From: Castanea sativa
Taxonomy: Eukaryota > Streptophyta > Magnoliopsida > Fagales > Fagaceae
Assembly (NCBI RefSeq): GCF_040712315.1
Contig: NC_134013.1
Span: 42,390,001-42,454,000, forward strand
DNA: 64,000 bases
Direction: 5' to 3'
A program made the position numbers and the translations under genes. Below are positions 54,619-64,000 of the stretch, piece after piece (within the stretch, counting starts at the first letter, position 1; each line of letters starts with the position of its first letter). The notes beneath the pieces are model-generated. The model had not been told where the DNA came from. It did no database searches and saw nothing but the letters and a program-made list of their open reading frames with translations.

Positions 54619-55202
54619 TGATGATGCCGAAAAAATCACCAGTAAACTGCAAGCACTCCCAAACCGAAACAACACCTGCAAAAAGAAAAGAGTGGACCTA
54701 ACAGAGAGCACCGGTGTGGTGCCGGCCAAAAACCCTCTGAAGGTCAAGTTAGAGTCTTTTTCACAACCCTAAAGTGCCAGAGTTGAGTTAATTATGCGTA
54801 TCTTGGTTTATGAGGGCTTTAGGGTATTTATAGTAGTGTAGGGCCGAAATATGCACCTTGGCGAAGAAGTACTTTCCTACTAGGAGAGTAATTTGTGGAT
54901 TTTGCGTATCTTTTAGAGTTCTTTTCCTTATAGGAATCTTCTCAATTAGGGCTAAACGTGTAGCTCAAGAATTCTCCTTATGGCATATGTGTGGAGGTCA
55001 AGCAAAGCCATATCAAACTTATTGCGAGACACAAGTTGATTCTGATTAGGAGTCCATGAAGCCTAATCAATACCGGCGGAGACCAAATGCTACAACCGTC
55101 CACTACGCGTCCTTGTAGCTTTGACCCATCGACCCTCCTTATGTTAACACCGCTCCGTCGTGATTGATGAAGAAAGATTCGTCTCATATTTGATCCTCTT
55201 CA
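54619..55202 (-). repeat. 5' LTR of Gypsy-M
   Basis: 584 bp, plus strand TGATGATGCCGAAAAAATC to GATCCTCTTCA. A minus-strand TATAAATA (54832-54825) is the likely TATA box of the gag-pol transcript. Confidence 0.95.
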
Positions 55203-55207
55203 GTTGC

Positions 55208-56229
55208 TATATACATAATTGCTACCATCATTGTCAGTGTTAGGCACATCCAAAGACTTGTTCAATATTAGTTATATTGGTTTTGTGGTTAGGTTGTCTC
55301 ATGTCTGATGCTTATCTGTTTTCTTCTTATTACCCTTTCAATGTATGAACTTAGTTCTTTGGCAGCTATAAGGTTATAACTACAATGAAAGTAAATTTTT
55401 TTCTTCCTACCATTACTAATTTGCACTCACAATGTGTTGTACAAGAAATGGTGTTTATCATTAACAATTTTATGTTTATTTGATTATTTTTAATTTGATC
55501 TGTCAACTGCAACAACAAGAAGGAACATGCATATCGTATGTTTCCACCTTACCTTCTAATGGTACCAAAAAAAAAAAAATTTATAGTACAATAGAAAAAA
55601 CTATTATTGTTTTTGTTCTCTAGATTTTTTTGGTTTTCCTTCAAGTGTTTTATAGCCTTTAAGGACCTAAGTAAAGTAAGCACAGGAAGCAATTTAATAC
55701 CAAGATCAGTACCTAAGAATTTATGACAAAAAATAATATTATTTAATTGTAGCACATAATAATTATACAATAATGAAATCTAAGTCTACGAAAGCACTTA
55801 AGAAATGAGGGACAACCAGGTGAAAGTGAAACAGCAAAGGAAGCTAAAGAATACCCTTGCTTATTACTACTATTATTATTGGTTAGTGCAAGAGGTACCC
55901 ACTAGTAGTGGGCCACTACCCATGTATGCACACCCTATTTTCTTCTTCACCACCACTGTGTTAGATAATCATTCCTGATAAAAAAAACTTCTTTGATAGC
56001 CATTACTCGTTTTAGCTTATCTACTTCTTCTTGCACTACTTTTGAGTGTGTGGGAGGAAGACTGAGGTTTTTGTTTTTTAGGAGTACACTCGGAATCAAC
56101 ACTCAAGCGATGACAACGGTAATTCTATTTTATAATGCAGCAAAAGATGTTGACCAACCTAGAAATATTTGTCCACCTCAACATCTATGTATACCTTTTT
56201 AAGCCCCTTAGATTGATCGTCCAGCATCA
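55208..56229. other. AT-rich interval without recognised genes
   Basis: Right flank of Gypsy-M and so probably continuous with the sequence left of 45273. No frame has recognisable domains; contains short A and T runs only. Confidence 0.55.
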
Positions 56230-56907
56230 ATTGTTCCTAGGGTGAATCCCGAGCTCCTTGCGGTGATTGCTATGAATTCTGAGATGAAATTGCCTCATTC
56301 CTTGAGGTTTGATTCTTCTGGGTTATAGCAGTAACATCGCATCTCCTAGCTGCAGCTTGATCCCCTTTAATCACTTCCACTCCAGTATCTATTGGGAACT
56401 TGATTTTCAGATGCAATGAAGAGGGTACTACCTCCATAGCATGAAGCCAAGGTCGTGCTAAGATCGCTATGTAAGGAGAGTATGCATCTACTACTATAAA
56501 GTCTACCAGGACCTCATTTCCCTTTGCTGTCACAAGTAACCTTATATGTCCAATCGACATCACCATTTTCAAAACCTACCAATAGGGAATCGTAGTGCTT
56601 AAATCATTGGGGGTCAGACCCATTCCATGATATAAGTCTGGAAACATAATCTTGGCCCCACTTCCTTGGTCATCCATAACCCTTTTTACATCAGAATCCA
56701 CTATGCGGATTGTGATAACCAATGCATCATGATAGGGTTGGATTGTACCTTCTTTATCCTAGTTAGTGAACCTAGTGACCACTTCTTGCTCAACCCTCTT
56801 CCTCTTGTCAACTCTACTGTTGTCAACTCTACTGTTGTTCCGTGGCTGCTCAAAGCCTTGTGAATTTGATCTTGGGGTTTGATTTGGAACTAAGAACTCC
56901 TTGAGGT
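56230..56907 (-). pseudogene. Gypsy protease fragment beside a Gypsy-T LTR
   Basis: Minus-strand remnant of the gag-protease junction of a Tat-like gypsy element: VDSDVKRVMDDQGSGAKIMF (about 56708 on), LYHGMGLTPNDLS, then VLVDFIVVDAYSPYIAILAR and PWLHAMEVVPSSLHLKIKFP, the usual end of the protease. At least two stops are present. gag and RT are missing. It ends at the TG terminus of a Gypsy-T LTR in the opposite orientation. It could be the gag-protease part missing from Gypsy-T, but that is inference. Confidence 0.75.
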
Positions 56908-57583
56908 TGTAGACACTGCATTTTGTACCACTTACAACTCGAGCCTCCGTTCCTCAATGATGCTCGAACTCTACGGTCCAAGGCTAGTTTAAAGCCCAAT
57001 CGGATATTAAATTGACTTGATAAGTGTTAAAATGGAAAATATAACCTTTTTAATGATCAAAAATCTATTTTTGGAAATAAATTGACCAAAGTAGCCTTCG
57101 GCCAATGTATGTAGGTCGCGGCCTATGTACGCGAGTACTACATGCATACGCAAGCACGATCCTGTGCACGAGCTAGGGTTTCAAAAACATAAGAAATGCA
57201 AGTTTTCTACAATAATTGCTGAGGTTTGGAATGAATCCCACATTGTCTTGGAGCCGCTCTAAACCTCATTTTTTCCACTATATATAGCTTTACATGGTAC
57301 ATTTTCAAAATACACAGAAATCCCACAAAAAAAAAAACCTAAGATTCTCTAAAAAATAGTGAATCAAAAGGGAGTTTTTCACAAAACACCCTGAAGTCTC
57401 TTTTTATTTGATTGGGACCTTTTCTGGTCCCAATTCTTTAAGTTTAAGATTACTAATCACTCTTTCATTGAATTGTGATAGATTTAACTGAAGGGAATGG
57501 TCAAGAATCAAGTCTAGGAGCTTTTACTTAAAGGTATGCTTTAAGAGCTTTTCTTTTCTTTTCTGCCTTAATCTTTGTTTTAA

Positions 57584-57632
<49 letters not shown>

Positions 57633-57759
57633 TGTCTAGTTTCATTCTAGGTTTTCTTTAAGTATTTAAGCATGATAGGTTGCTAGATTTTACCTTTTTT
57701 GATTTCTGCTCTGTTTCTGTGTTGATTAGAGTTTCTGGGTAAGGATCTGCGTACGCAAT
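56908..57759 (+). repeat. Gypsy-T LTR, 5' part, interrupted by Copia-D
   Basis: Starts TGTAGACACTGCATTTTG and aligns with 36675-37560. It contains TGCGTACGCA-like motif clusters (57098-57175, 57750-57757). Copia-D inserts at 57760; the rest of the LTR would be beyond the window. No polypurine tract precedes it. Confidence 0.85.
57595..57629. repeat. (TA)n microsatellite in the Gypsy-T LTR
   Basis: About 17 uninterrupted TA dinucleotides, not present at the corresponding position of the 36675 copy. Confidence 0.95.
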
Positions 57760-59156
57760 TGTTAGGATTAGTACCCTTAAATCCTATTGTATGATGCTAT
57801 GTATGTTATTATGTATGACATTATGTTGTGATTAATAAAGTTGTTTTATTATAATCTAAAATAATGGTAACATGAATATTCGGACATTATCATATAGTCC
57901 ATGAGATGCATAGTATGTGATTTATGTGATTTAGTCACAGAAGATATAAGTCACAAGTTCTTTGTAAACTCAGAATTTTAGTTCGTAGTCGGTGATGAAA
58001 TTGGGCATTTCATTTGCAAAGACTATAACATATCAACTAAGATGATTTGTCTTGATCATGGAAGTGGAGACTTCTAATTGATGTGTTGATATGTTTTAAA
58101 AGTTAAGACATATTGAAATGAACCGCTGTGAGATTTACTATTTTCCTAATGACTGTCAAATGAATAATAAATTCCACAACTTCTATTTACATGAACTCTT
58201 AATCCTGAGAGAATAATGGACCTGATCATGAAGTGTAGGTTGCTTTGATATATCAAGAGTGAGATCTATCCTAACGGTCAAAACCTCAGTATGTTGGGCA
58301 GCCACATTTAGTGTTGATGGAACATATATTCTCAAGATGGAATTCATAGTCTCTTAACGGAGATATAAAATATTCCCTTGAGATAAGTTTAATGGGCTCA
58401 GTTATTCAGAGAGTTAGGCCTAACCACTTTAGTAAGAAGTTACTAAAGTATATGTTTGTGGAATTGGATTTCATAAATATGTAATGAATAACTTTAAAGG
58501 ATTAAACCGGGTACTTAAGGAATTAAGATGTAGTAATCTATAAAGTGGCAGTCTACATTCATGACTTTGTATTACTACGAATATTTTATGAAGGGGTTGT
58601 ATGTACAATAAAGTTTTGGGATATAATTTATAAATAAGACCTAGAGTGCAATTATATTTATATAGTGGTATTAAATATAATTAATGGTAACTTTGGACTT
58701 GTCAAGAGTTGACAGAAAAGTCCAAGGCCCATTGGAGCTAGTGTCTTATTAGTCCCTTTTGGTCTCATTCCAAGCCACACACTTAAACCCAATTGGAAAG
58801 GCCCAAAATACCAGCCCAATTAGATAATCAGTTAGATACAAAGGGAGAAACATACAGAATTTTCTGTAGGAATTTTTTGTAAGAGAACACTATTGTGAAA
58901 TGGTGTGTGTGTAAGAGTGAGACACTCTAACATTCTCCCTTAAAAACTGATTGAGAGACCACACATCTTGGGCGTTCGTAGAATTGGAGTGAAGATTGAA
59001 AGTGTTCCCGAAAACTTCTGATCTTTGGTTTTGAATTTCATCGCTCCAAGGTACGCTCTCTTGTTCTTGAATTCTGAAACTTACATAGTGCATGTTATGG
59101 ATTGAGAATGAAGTAGATCCGTTGTTTTTCCACTGCGTACATGCATATTTCCATCA
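57760..59156 (+). repeat. 5' LTR of Copia-D
   Basis: 1397 bp, from TGTTAGGATTAGTACCC to GCATATTTCCATCA; candidate TATA element (GATACAAAGGG) near 58835 is altered from the GATATAAAGGG of the solo LTR. Confidence 0.93.
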
Positions 59157-59158
59157 AA

Positions 59159-59170
59159 TGGTATCAGAGC
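59159..59170 (+). other. Primer binding site of Copia-D
   Basis: TGGTATCAGAGC, two bases after the LTR; canonical initiator-Met tRNA complement. Confidence 0.92.
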
Positions 59171-60344
59171 GATCTTCAATTTCCAATTTGTATAACATGT
59201 TTTGTGAGTTTTAGAATCAAGAATGATAGTTTCATGATGTTAGAAAGTTATTTGACTGATTTTCTGCGTGGTGATTGAAATTATGTTTTGATGAAAACTG
59301 AGATTAATGTTATGATGTTGTTTAAGTTTGATATTAAGTATGTTAATTTGAACTTTAAGGCTTTAACATCAATGGAAATCAGTTTAGATATCAATCTCTG
59401 TCTCTTATGTTCATATGATGATTGTTTGTTCATGAAAAACCGTTGAAAATGCTTCAGGAAAAATTCTGGAAATTCGAAGTTCACGAGTTTCGATCGATCG
59501 AAAATTGCTTTCAATCGATCGAGTGAATTGGTGGCCATTTTGCTTGATTCGATTGATGCCCGATTGCTAGTCGATCGATCAAATTTAATTTTTCGATCGA
59601 TTGAGTATCGATCGAGCAAGGCAGAAAGTCGGGTTCGAATTTTTTAATTTTTTCGATTGATCAAGGGGCACATTTGATCAATCGAAAGAAGAAAATTTAG
59701 AATTTTCTCTAAGTGTTTTCAAATATTTTAAAAGTGCAAGGTTGTGTGTGATTAGATTACACATGATTTCCAAATAAAAACCTTTATTTTAAAACATCTA
59801 GTGGGAGAGAGATACAAGGGTTGGATCTCACGGCCTCCATTGTCGGTTTATAGTAGTGTGATTAAGCACCTCGCCTTGGCGTATATGCCTTGCTCCCTTC
59901 GGAGGGTGTTTAATTCATGGTAATACAGGTTAAACTTCTTAATGATGGATAATATGTGTTTTTTTCTTACATTAAGAACGACCACACTACCGTGGAGTTA
60001 CTTAATGACTCACATAGAAATCAGTCAATGGTGTACACTAGACTAAGTTTAATGTTAACCTCCCTTCGGAGCAATGTCATTATTACTTAGAGGCTAAAGA
60101 AAAAACTGCATATTATTAGTGTTTAATAAGAGTTATCATGATAGCACTAATAATGAGAATAGTTCTCAATCAATCGTAGTGTTTATAGTTTACTTGCTTC
60201 CAAGGAATTTTAAACATGGGATTGGATTGTCGTTGCATAGATTATTTTATGGTTTTATTAAGGTTCCATATTATATGTTTATATGCTAAATTGATAATGT
60301 CCAATTTACATATTATATTCATGTTTATTGTTTTCAAATTTTGT
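59171..60344 (+). other. Copia-D untranslated leader with a CGATCGAT-rich module
   Basis: Non-coding leader. The gag-proximal part (about 59790-60344) matches Copia-B 6500-7056. At 59490-59690 it has at least six CGATCGA or near-identical sites and an inverted pair (TTTCGATTGATCAAG and TTGATCAATCGAAA), replacing the TCGCGA module of Copia-C. Confidence 0.82.
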
Positions 60345-61002
60345 TATGGCATCTTTTAGCCCACTTATTGCTATTCTTAATCAAAACAAACTAACTGGAT
60401 CCAACTATGTTGACTGGAAAAGAAATTTGGACATCGTTTTGACTGCTAAAGAGCACAAATATGTGCTTACTCAACCATGTCCTAACTTTCCTTCATTAGA
60501 TGTTCCTTTTGAGGAAAAATAACGATATGATCGTTGGCAAAAATCTAATGAGATGGCCAAGTGCTATATCCTAGCATCTATCTCAAATGTTCTACAACAT
60601 CAAATGCAGGATGTAGAACTAGCTTCGAACATTATGCAAAGTTTGAAGGAGATGTTTGGTGAGCAAGGCCGTTCAACAAGGCAAAAAACCATGAGGCAAA
60701 TTTATAATACCAAAATGGCTGAAGGTAGTTCAGTGAGGGAGCATTGTCTTACAATGATCTCTAATTTGAATACATTAGAGGTTTTAGGTGCCGACATTGA
60801 TGGAGAATCCCAAGTGGATATGATACTCCAGTCACTACTGGAATCATTCAAGGAATTCAGACTTAATTATAACATGAACAAAAAGATTTATTCTTTGTCT
60901 GAATTAATGAATTCATGGCGGCGGAAGGCATCCTTGGTACTTCTAGTGTTGAAGCCAATGTGGGTGAAGTTTCTACTTCTCAACCTAAGTTGAAAGGCAA
61001 GG

Positions 61003-61034
<32 letters not shown>

Positions 61035-61240
61035 AAGAAGAAGAAGGACTTCACTAAGTAAGAGGGTAAGCAAATTGTCTTAGGGGTTGCCGACAAAGGA
61101 AAGAAGAACAAAGGAAAGTGTTTCCATTGTGGTGAGAAATGACATTGGAAGAGAAATTTTCCGAAGTTTAAAGCTGCCAAGAACAAGGGTATGAAAAGTT
61201 CATTTCTTCTTGAAATATGTTTGGTACAAAATCCCACGAA
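60345..61240 (+). pseudogene. Copia-D gag
   Basis: Start ATG 60345 (MASFSPLIAILNQNK); TAA near 60520 where copy C has CAA, then open 60553-60993 (MAKCYILASISNVLQHQ). A frameshift near 60916 precedes the (AAG)n lysine tract (about 61006-61047) and a stop. The zinc knuckle is damaged: C-F-H-C-G-E-K, then TGA, with the last Cys read as Phe. gag is therefore non-functional. Confidence 0.87.
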
Positions 61241-62580
61241 TTCTTGGTGTGTGGATTCAGGTTGTACTAATCATATCTGCAATTCTTTGCAGGGGTTTCA
61301 GGAGACCAGAAAGCTGAATGAAGGGGAATTGTTTCTTACTTTGGCTGATGGATTCCAGTTGTAGCTGTTGGTGTTATTAATTTATGCTTTGAGTCTAGAG
61401 TTTTAATATTGGAAGACTGTCTATTTGTACCTAATGTTCGTAGGAATTTAATTTCTGCAACTTATTTAGGTAAACATGGGTATTGTGTTATCCTAAAGGA
61501 AACTGTTGTAATAAAAAAGGATAAAATGTTTATCTGTTCTGGCAATATTGTGGATGGTCTATATATTTTAACTCCTAATAAGCATGAATTACATAATTCT
61601 GAATTAGATAGTAGCTCTCATGTAAAATCATTAAAGAGAAAATTTCCTTCTACAAATGATGCATATCTTTGGCACTTGCGTTTGGGTCATATTAATTCAA
61701 ATAGGATTCAAAGACTAATCAAAGATGGATTACAACCCATGGACTTTGATGAATTTCCTGTTCGCGAATCTTGTTTGGAAGGTAAAATGACCAAATGACC
61801 TTTTAATGCAAAAGGTAGAAGAGCCCAAGAGTTGCTTGAATTAGTTCATACAGATGTATGTGTTCCTATGTCAACCCAAGCAAAAGGAGGTTATGAGTAC
61901 TTCATCACTTTTACTGATGATTATTCAAGATATGGTTATGTGTACTTAATGAGACGGAAGTCCGAAGCCTTTGAAAAGTTCAAAGAGTTTAGGGATGAAG
62001 TTGAAAATCAATTAGATAAACGCATAAAGGTCATTCGATCTGATCGAGGTGGCGAATACTTTCTTGGGGATTTCAAGGATTACCTAATTCAGAATGGGAT
62101 AGTATCGCAATTGACTGCATTTGGAACTCCTTAACAAAATGGTGTAGTGAAGAGAAGGAATAGGACTCTTTTGGAAATGGTTAGGTCTATGATGAGTTAC
62201 TCAACTTTACTAATTTCTTTTTGGGGGTAGGCCTTAGATACAGCAATACATCTTTTGAGTTTAATTCCATCAAAATCTGATCCCAAAACACCTATGGAAT
62301 TGTGGAGTGGGTGTAAACTTAGTATGAGATATCTTCATATTTGGGGTTGTCCAGCACATGTGTTAAAAGGGAAGCCTGATAAATTGAAACCAAAATTGGA
62401 AGTGTGTTTGCTTGTGGGTTATCTAAAAGAAACTAGGGGTTATTTATTCTATAGTCGTAAGGATAACAAAGTTTTTGTTAGTACAAATGCTAAATTTTTG
62501 AAAAATGACTATATGAATAATTTTACTCCTAGAAGTAGAGTTGTATTGGCTGAAATGAATGAATCTGTAAATAAATAACC
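61241..62580 (+). pseudogene. Copia-D protease and integrase
   Basis: Protease active site CVDSGCTNHIC (about 61250); a short deletion removes part of ADGSRIPV near 61350. Linker and integrase zinc segment (HLRLGHINSNRIQR; second half reads RESCLEG where copy C has a first Cys, CEYCLEG) are open in 61409-61798. After a TGA, the core has Asp in LVHTDVCVPM and IRSDRGGEYF. TAA and a frame change fall at the catalytic Glu region (62132-62160). The C-terminal domain (RYLHIWGCPAHVLKGKPDKL) ends with TAA near 62577. Confidence 0.86.
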
Positions 62581-63786
62581 ATTGGGTGAAACTAGGGATG
62601 ATGTGGCTGTATTAGATACACCACAAGATACTACTCATGAGATGTCTAGTACACAAGTGTCTCGTCATAGTGGGAGAATCGTTCGGCCTCCTATAAGATT
62701 CATAGGCTTGGGAGAAACTTATGAAACTATCTTGGAAGAGGCTAAATCGGATCCTTACACTTATGAAGAAGCAATGAATGATATAGATGCACATCATTGG
62801 GTTCAAGCTATGAAATCAGAATTAGATTCTATTTATTCCAATCAAATTTGGGATCTTGTAGAGGCACCTAACGGCATTAAACCTGTTGGTTGCAAATGGG
62901 TTTACAAGAGGAAGAGAGGGATAGATAGAAAGGTTGAAACCTGTAAAGCAAGGCTTGTGGTGAAAGGATATACATAAAAAGAAGGTATTGATTATGAAGA
63001 AACCTTTTCACCAGTAGCAATGCTTAAATCTATCATAATTCTCTTATCCATTGCTGCTCATTACGATTATGAGATTTGGTAAATGGATGTTAAGACTGCA
63101 TTTCTTAATGGAAATCTTGAAGAAGAAATCTACATGTTGTAACCAGAAGGTTTCATAGCAAAGAACCAAAAGCATATGGTTTGCAAGTTGAAAAGGTTAT
63201 TTATGGACTCAAGCAAGCATCTAGGTCATGGAACATCAGATTTGATCAGGCAATCAAATCATTTGGTTTTGAACAAAATCTTGATGAACCATGTGTGTAC
63301 AAAAGACATCAAGACAAAGTAGTAATGTTCCTAGTGCTTTATGTAGATGATATTCTACTGACTGGAAATGATGTAGGGGTAATATCATCGGTTAAAGTTT
63401 GGTTGTCGAGCCAATTTGATATGAAGGACTTGGGTGAAGCTAACTATATTCTAGGGATCAAGCTTTGGCGAGATCGAAAGAATAAGATGTTAGGATTGTC
63501 ACAAGCTAGATATATAAATAAGGTTCTAGAACGGTTTAGCATGCAAAACTCCAAGAAATGATTACTTCCTTTTAGACATAGAGTTCCTCTGTCTGATGAC
63601 CAAAGGCCTAAGACTCAAGAGGAAGAGCATATGATGAGAAAAGTTTCTTATGCTTCTGTCGTGGGAAGTCTCATGTATGTCATGTTTTGTACTAAACTGG
63701 ATATTTATTATTCAGTTGGCATGGTCAGCCGATATCAATCAAATCCAGGACCTAAACATTGGCAAGCTGTAAAGCATATTCTCAAG
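62581..63786 (+). pseudogene. Copia-D reverse transcriptase
   Basis: Linker (SRHSGRIVRPPIRFIGLGE) and RT: WDLVEAPNGIKPVGCKWVYK, EGIDYEETFSPVAMLKSI, MDVKTAFLNGNLEEE, LKQASRSWNIRFD, and an intact catalytic YVDD box at 63340-63351. Stops replace Gln after KGYT (62975), Trp before MDVK, Gln in YMLQPEG and Gly near 63560, all single-base changes. Confidence 0.87.
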
Positions 63787-64000
63787 TATCTTAGGAGAAC
63801 GAGAGATTATATGCTTATTTACTGGTGTGAGGATTTGATTCCCATTGGCTATACAGATTCAGATTTTCAGTCAGATCTAAATTTCAGAAAATCCACGTCG
63901 CGTTGTGTTTTCACCTTGGGAGGTAGAGCCATAAATTGGAGGAGTGTTAAGCAATCTTGTATTGTTGACTCCACCATGGAAGCCGAATATGTTGTTGATT
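63787..64000 (+). pseudogene. Copia-D RNase H, cut by the window end
   Basis: Start of RNase H: YTDSDFQSDLNFRKST, then DSTMEAEYVV at the window edge. The part in the window appears open; RNase H C-terminus, PPT and 3' LTR would follow beyond 64000. Confidence 0.8.

Larger units (their letters stand above)
45273..55202 (-). mobile_element. Gypsy-M, complete minus-strand Ty3/gypsy element with an antisense gene
   Basis: A 9930-bp element flanked by the exact 5-bp duplication GTTGC (45268-45272 and 55203-55207). Down the minus strand it has a 5' LTR, PBS, a single gag-pro-pol frame with stops, a minisatellite spacer, an antisense four-exon gene, PPT and 3' LTR. The LTRs differ at roughly 25 sites plus a small indel by eye. 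RT sequence, a CxxxHxxxGHxxxxC-like gag finger and the antisense gene fit Tat-type plant gypsy elements. Confidence 0.95.
57760..64000 (+). mobile_element. Copia-D, plus-strand Ty1/copia element cut by the window edge
   Basis: 5' LTR, PBS, leader, gag, protease, integrase, RT and part of RNase H of a Copia-K element inserted in a Gypsy-T LTR. The left flank is GCAAT; the matching duplicate lies outside the window. Many stops interrupt the coding region. Confidence 0.93.

Noticed and set aside
1..64000. tRNA or rRNA genes
   Set aside because: The only tRNA-like sequences are 12-16 base primer binding sites next to LTRs; no cloverleaf or rRNA-like stretch was seen.

Overview
This is plant nuclear DNA, most likely from a eudicot, and almost every base belongs to LTR retrotransposons nested inside one another. 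The evidence is paired LTRs with 5-bp target duplications, tRNA primer binding sites, polypurine tracts, gag/protease/RT/RNase H/integrase reading frames of Ty1/copia and Ty3/gypsy type, a CACTA-like transposon end, and AT-rich non-coding DNA with microsatellites. I see no convincing host gene, rRNA or tRNA. Family names used here are local labels.

Four LTR families are present. Copia-K has LTRs of about 1.4 kb: copy A (2641-4728, minus, broken), copy B (4729-13927, plus), copy C (22672-30721, minus, complete with TSD CATTC), copy D (57760 to the window end, plus), and a solo LTR at 20115-21524 (TSD TTAGC). Gypsy-G has LTRs of about 0.8 kb: copy 1 (window start to 2640, minus), copy 2 (37619-42494, minus, TSD ATTTT, lacking most of pol), and solo LTRs at 8986-9784 (TSD CCTAG) and 10747-11546 (TSD CATTT). 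Gypsy-T has LTRs starting TGTAGAC: a large plus-strand element (17973-43190) split by three insertions, plus LTR pieces at 16587-17972 and 56908-57759. Gypsy-M (45273-55202, minus, TSD GTTGC) has LTRs of about 584 bp.

Left to right: Gypsy-G copy 1 sits in Copia-A. Copia-A is fused head-to-head, through two truncated LTRs, to Copia-B, which holds two Gypsy-G solo LTRs. Then come a CACTA-like end with minisatellites, an inverted Gypsy-T LTR, the Gypsy-T pol region (interrupted by a Copia solo LTR and by Copia-C), the Gypsy-T 3' region, its 3' LTR (interrupted by Gypsy-G copy 2), about 2 kb of featureless AT-rich DNA, Gypsy-M, about 1 kb of featureless DNA, a minus-strand gypsy protease fragment against another Gypsy-T LTR, and Copia-D inside that LTR.

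The most notable content is genes that run antisense to gag-pol between pol and the 3' LTR of both large gypsy elements. Gypsy-M carries a four-exon gene (46270-48380, plus) with phase-compatible introns and its own TATA box; its N-terminal half resembles the 'putative gypsy type transposon' (Transposase_28) domain and its last exon is probably coiled coil. Gypsy-T carries two antisense multi-exon genes (32700-31348 and 35365-33222, minus) resembling the plant mobile domain / DUF7745 families. In both elements pol and the antisense gene converge on a repeat-rich spacer. All these coding regions carry stops or frameshifts, mostly of the C-to-T type expected from methylated, silenced DNA, so they are relics, but the architecture is readable.
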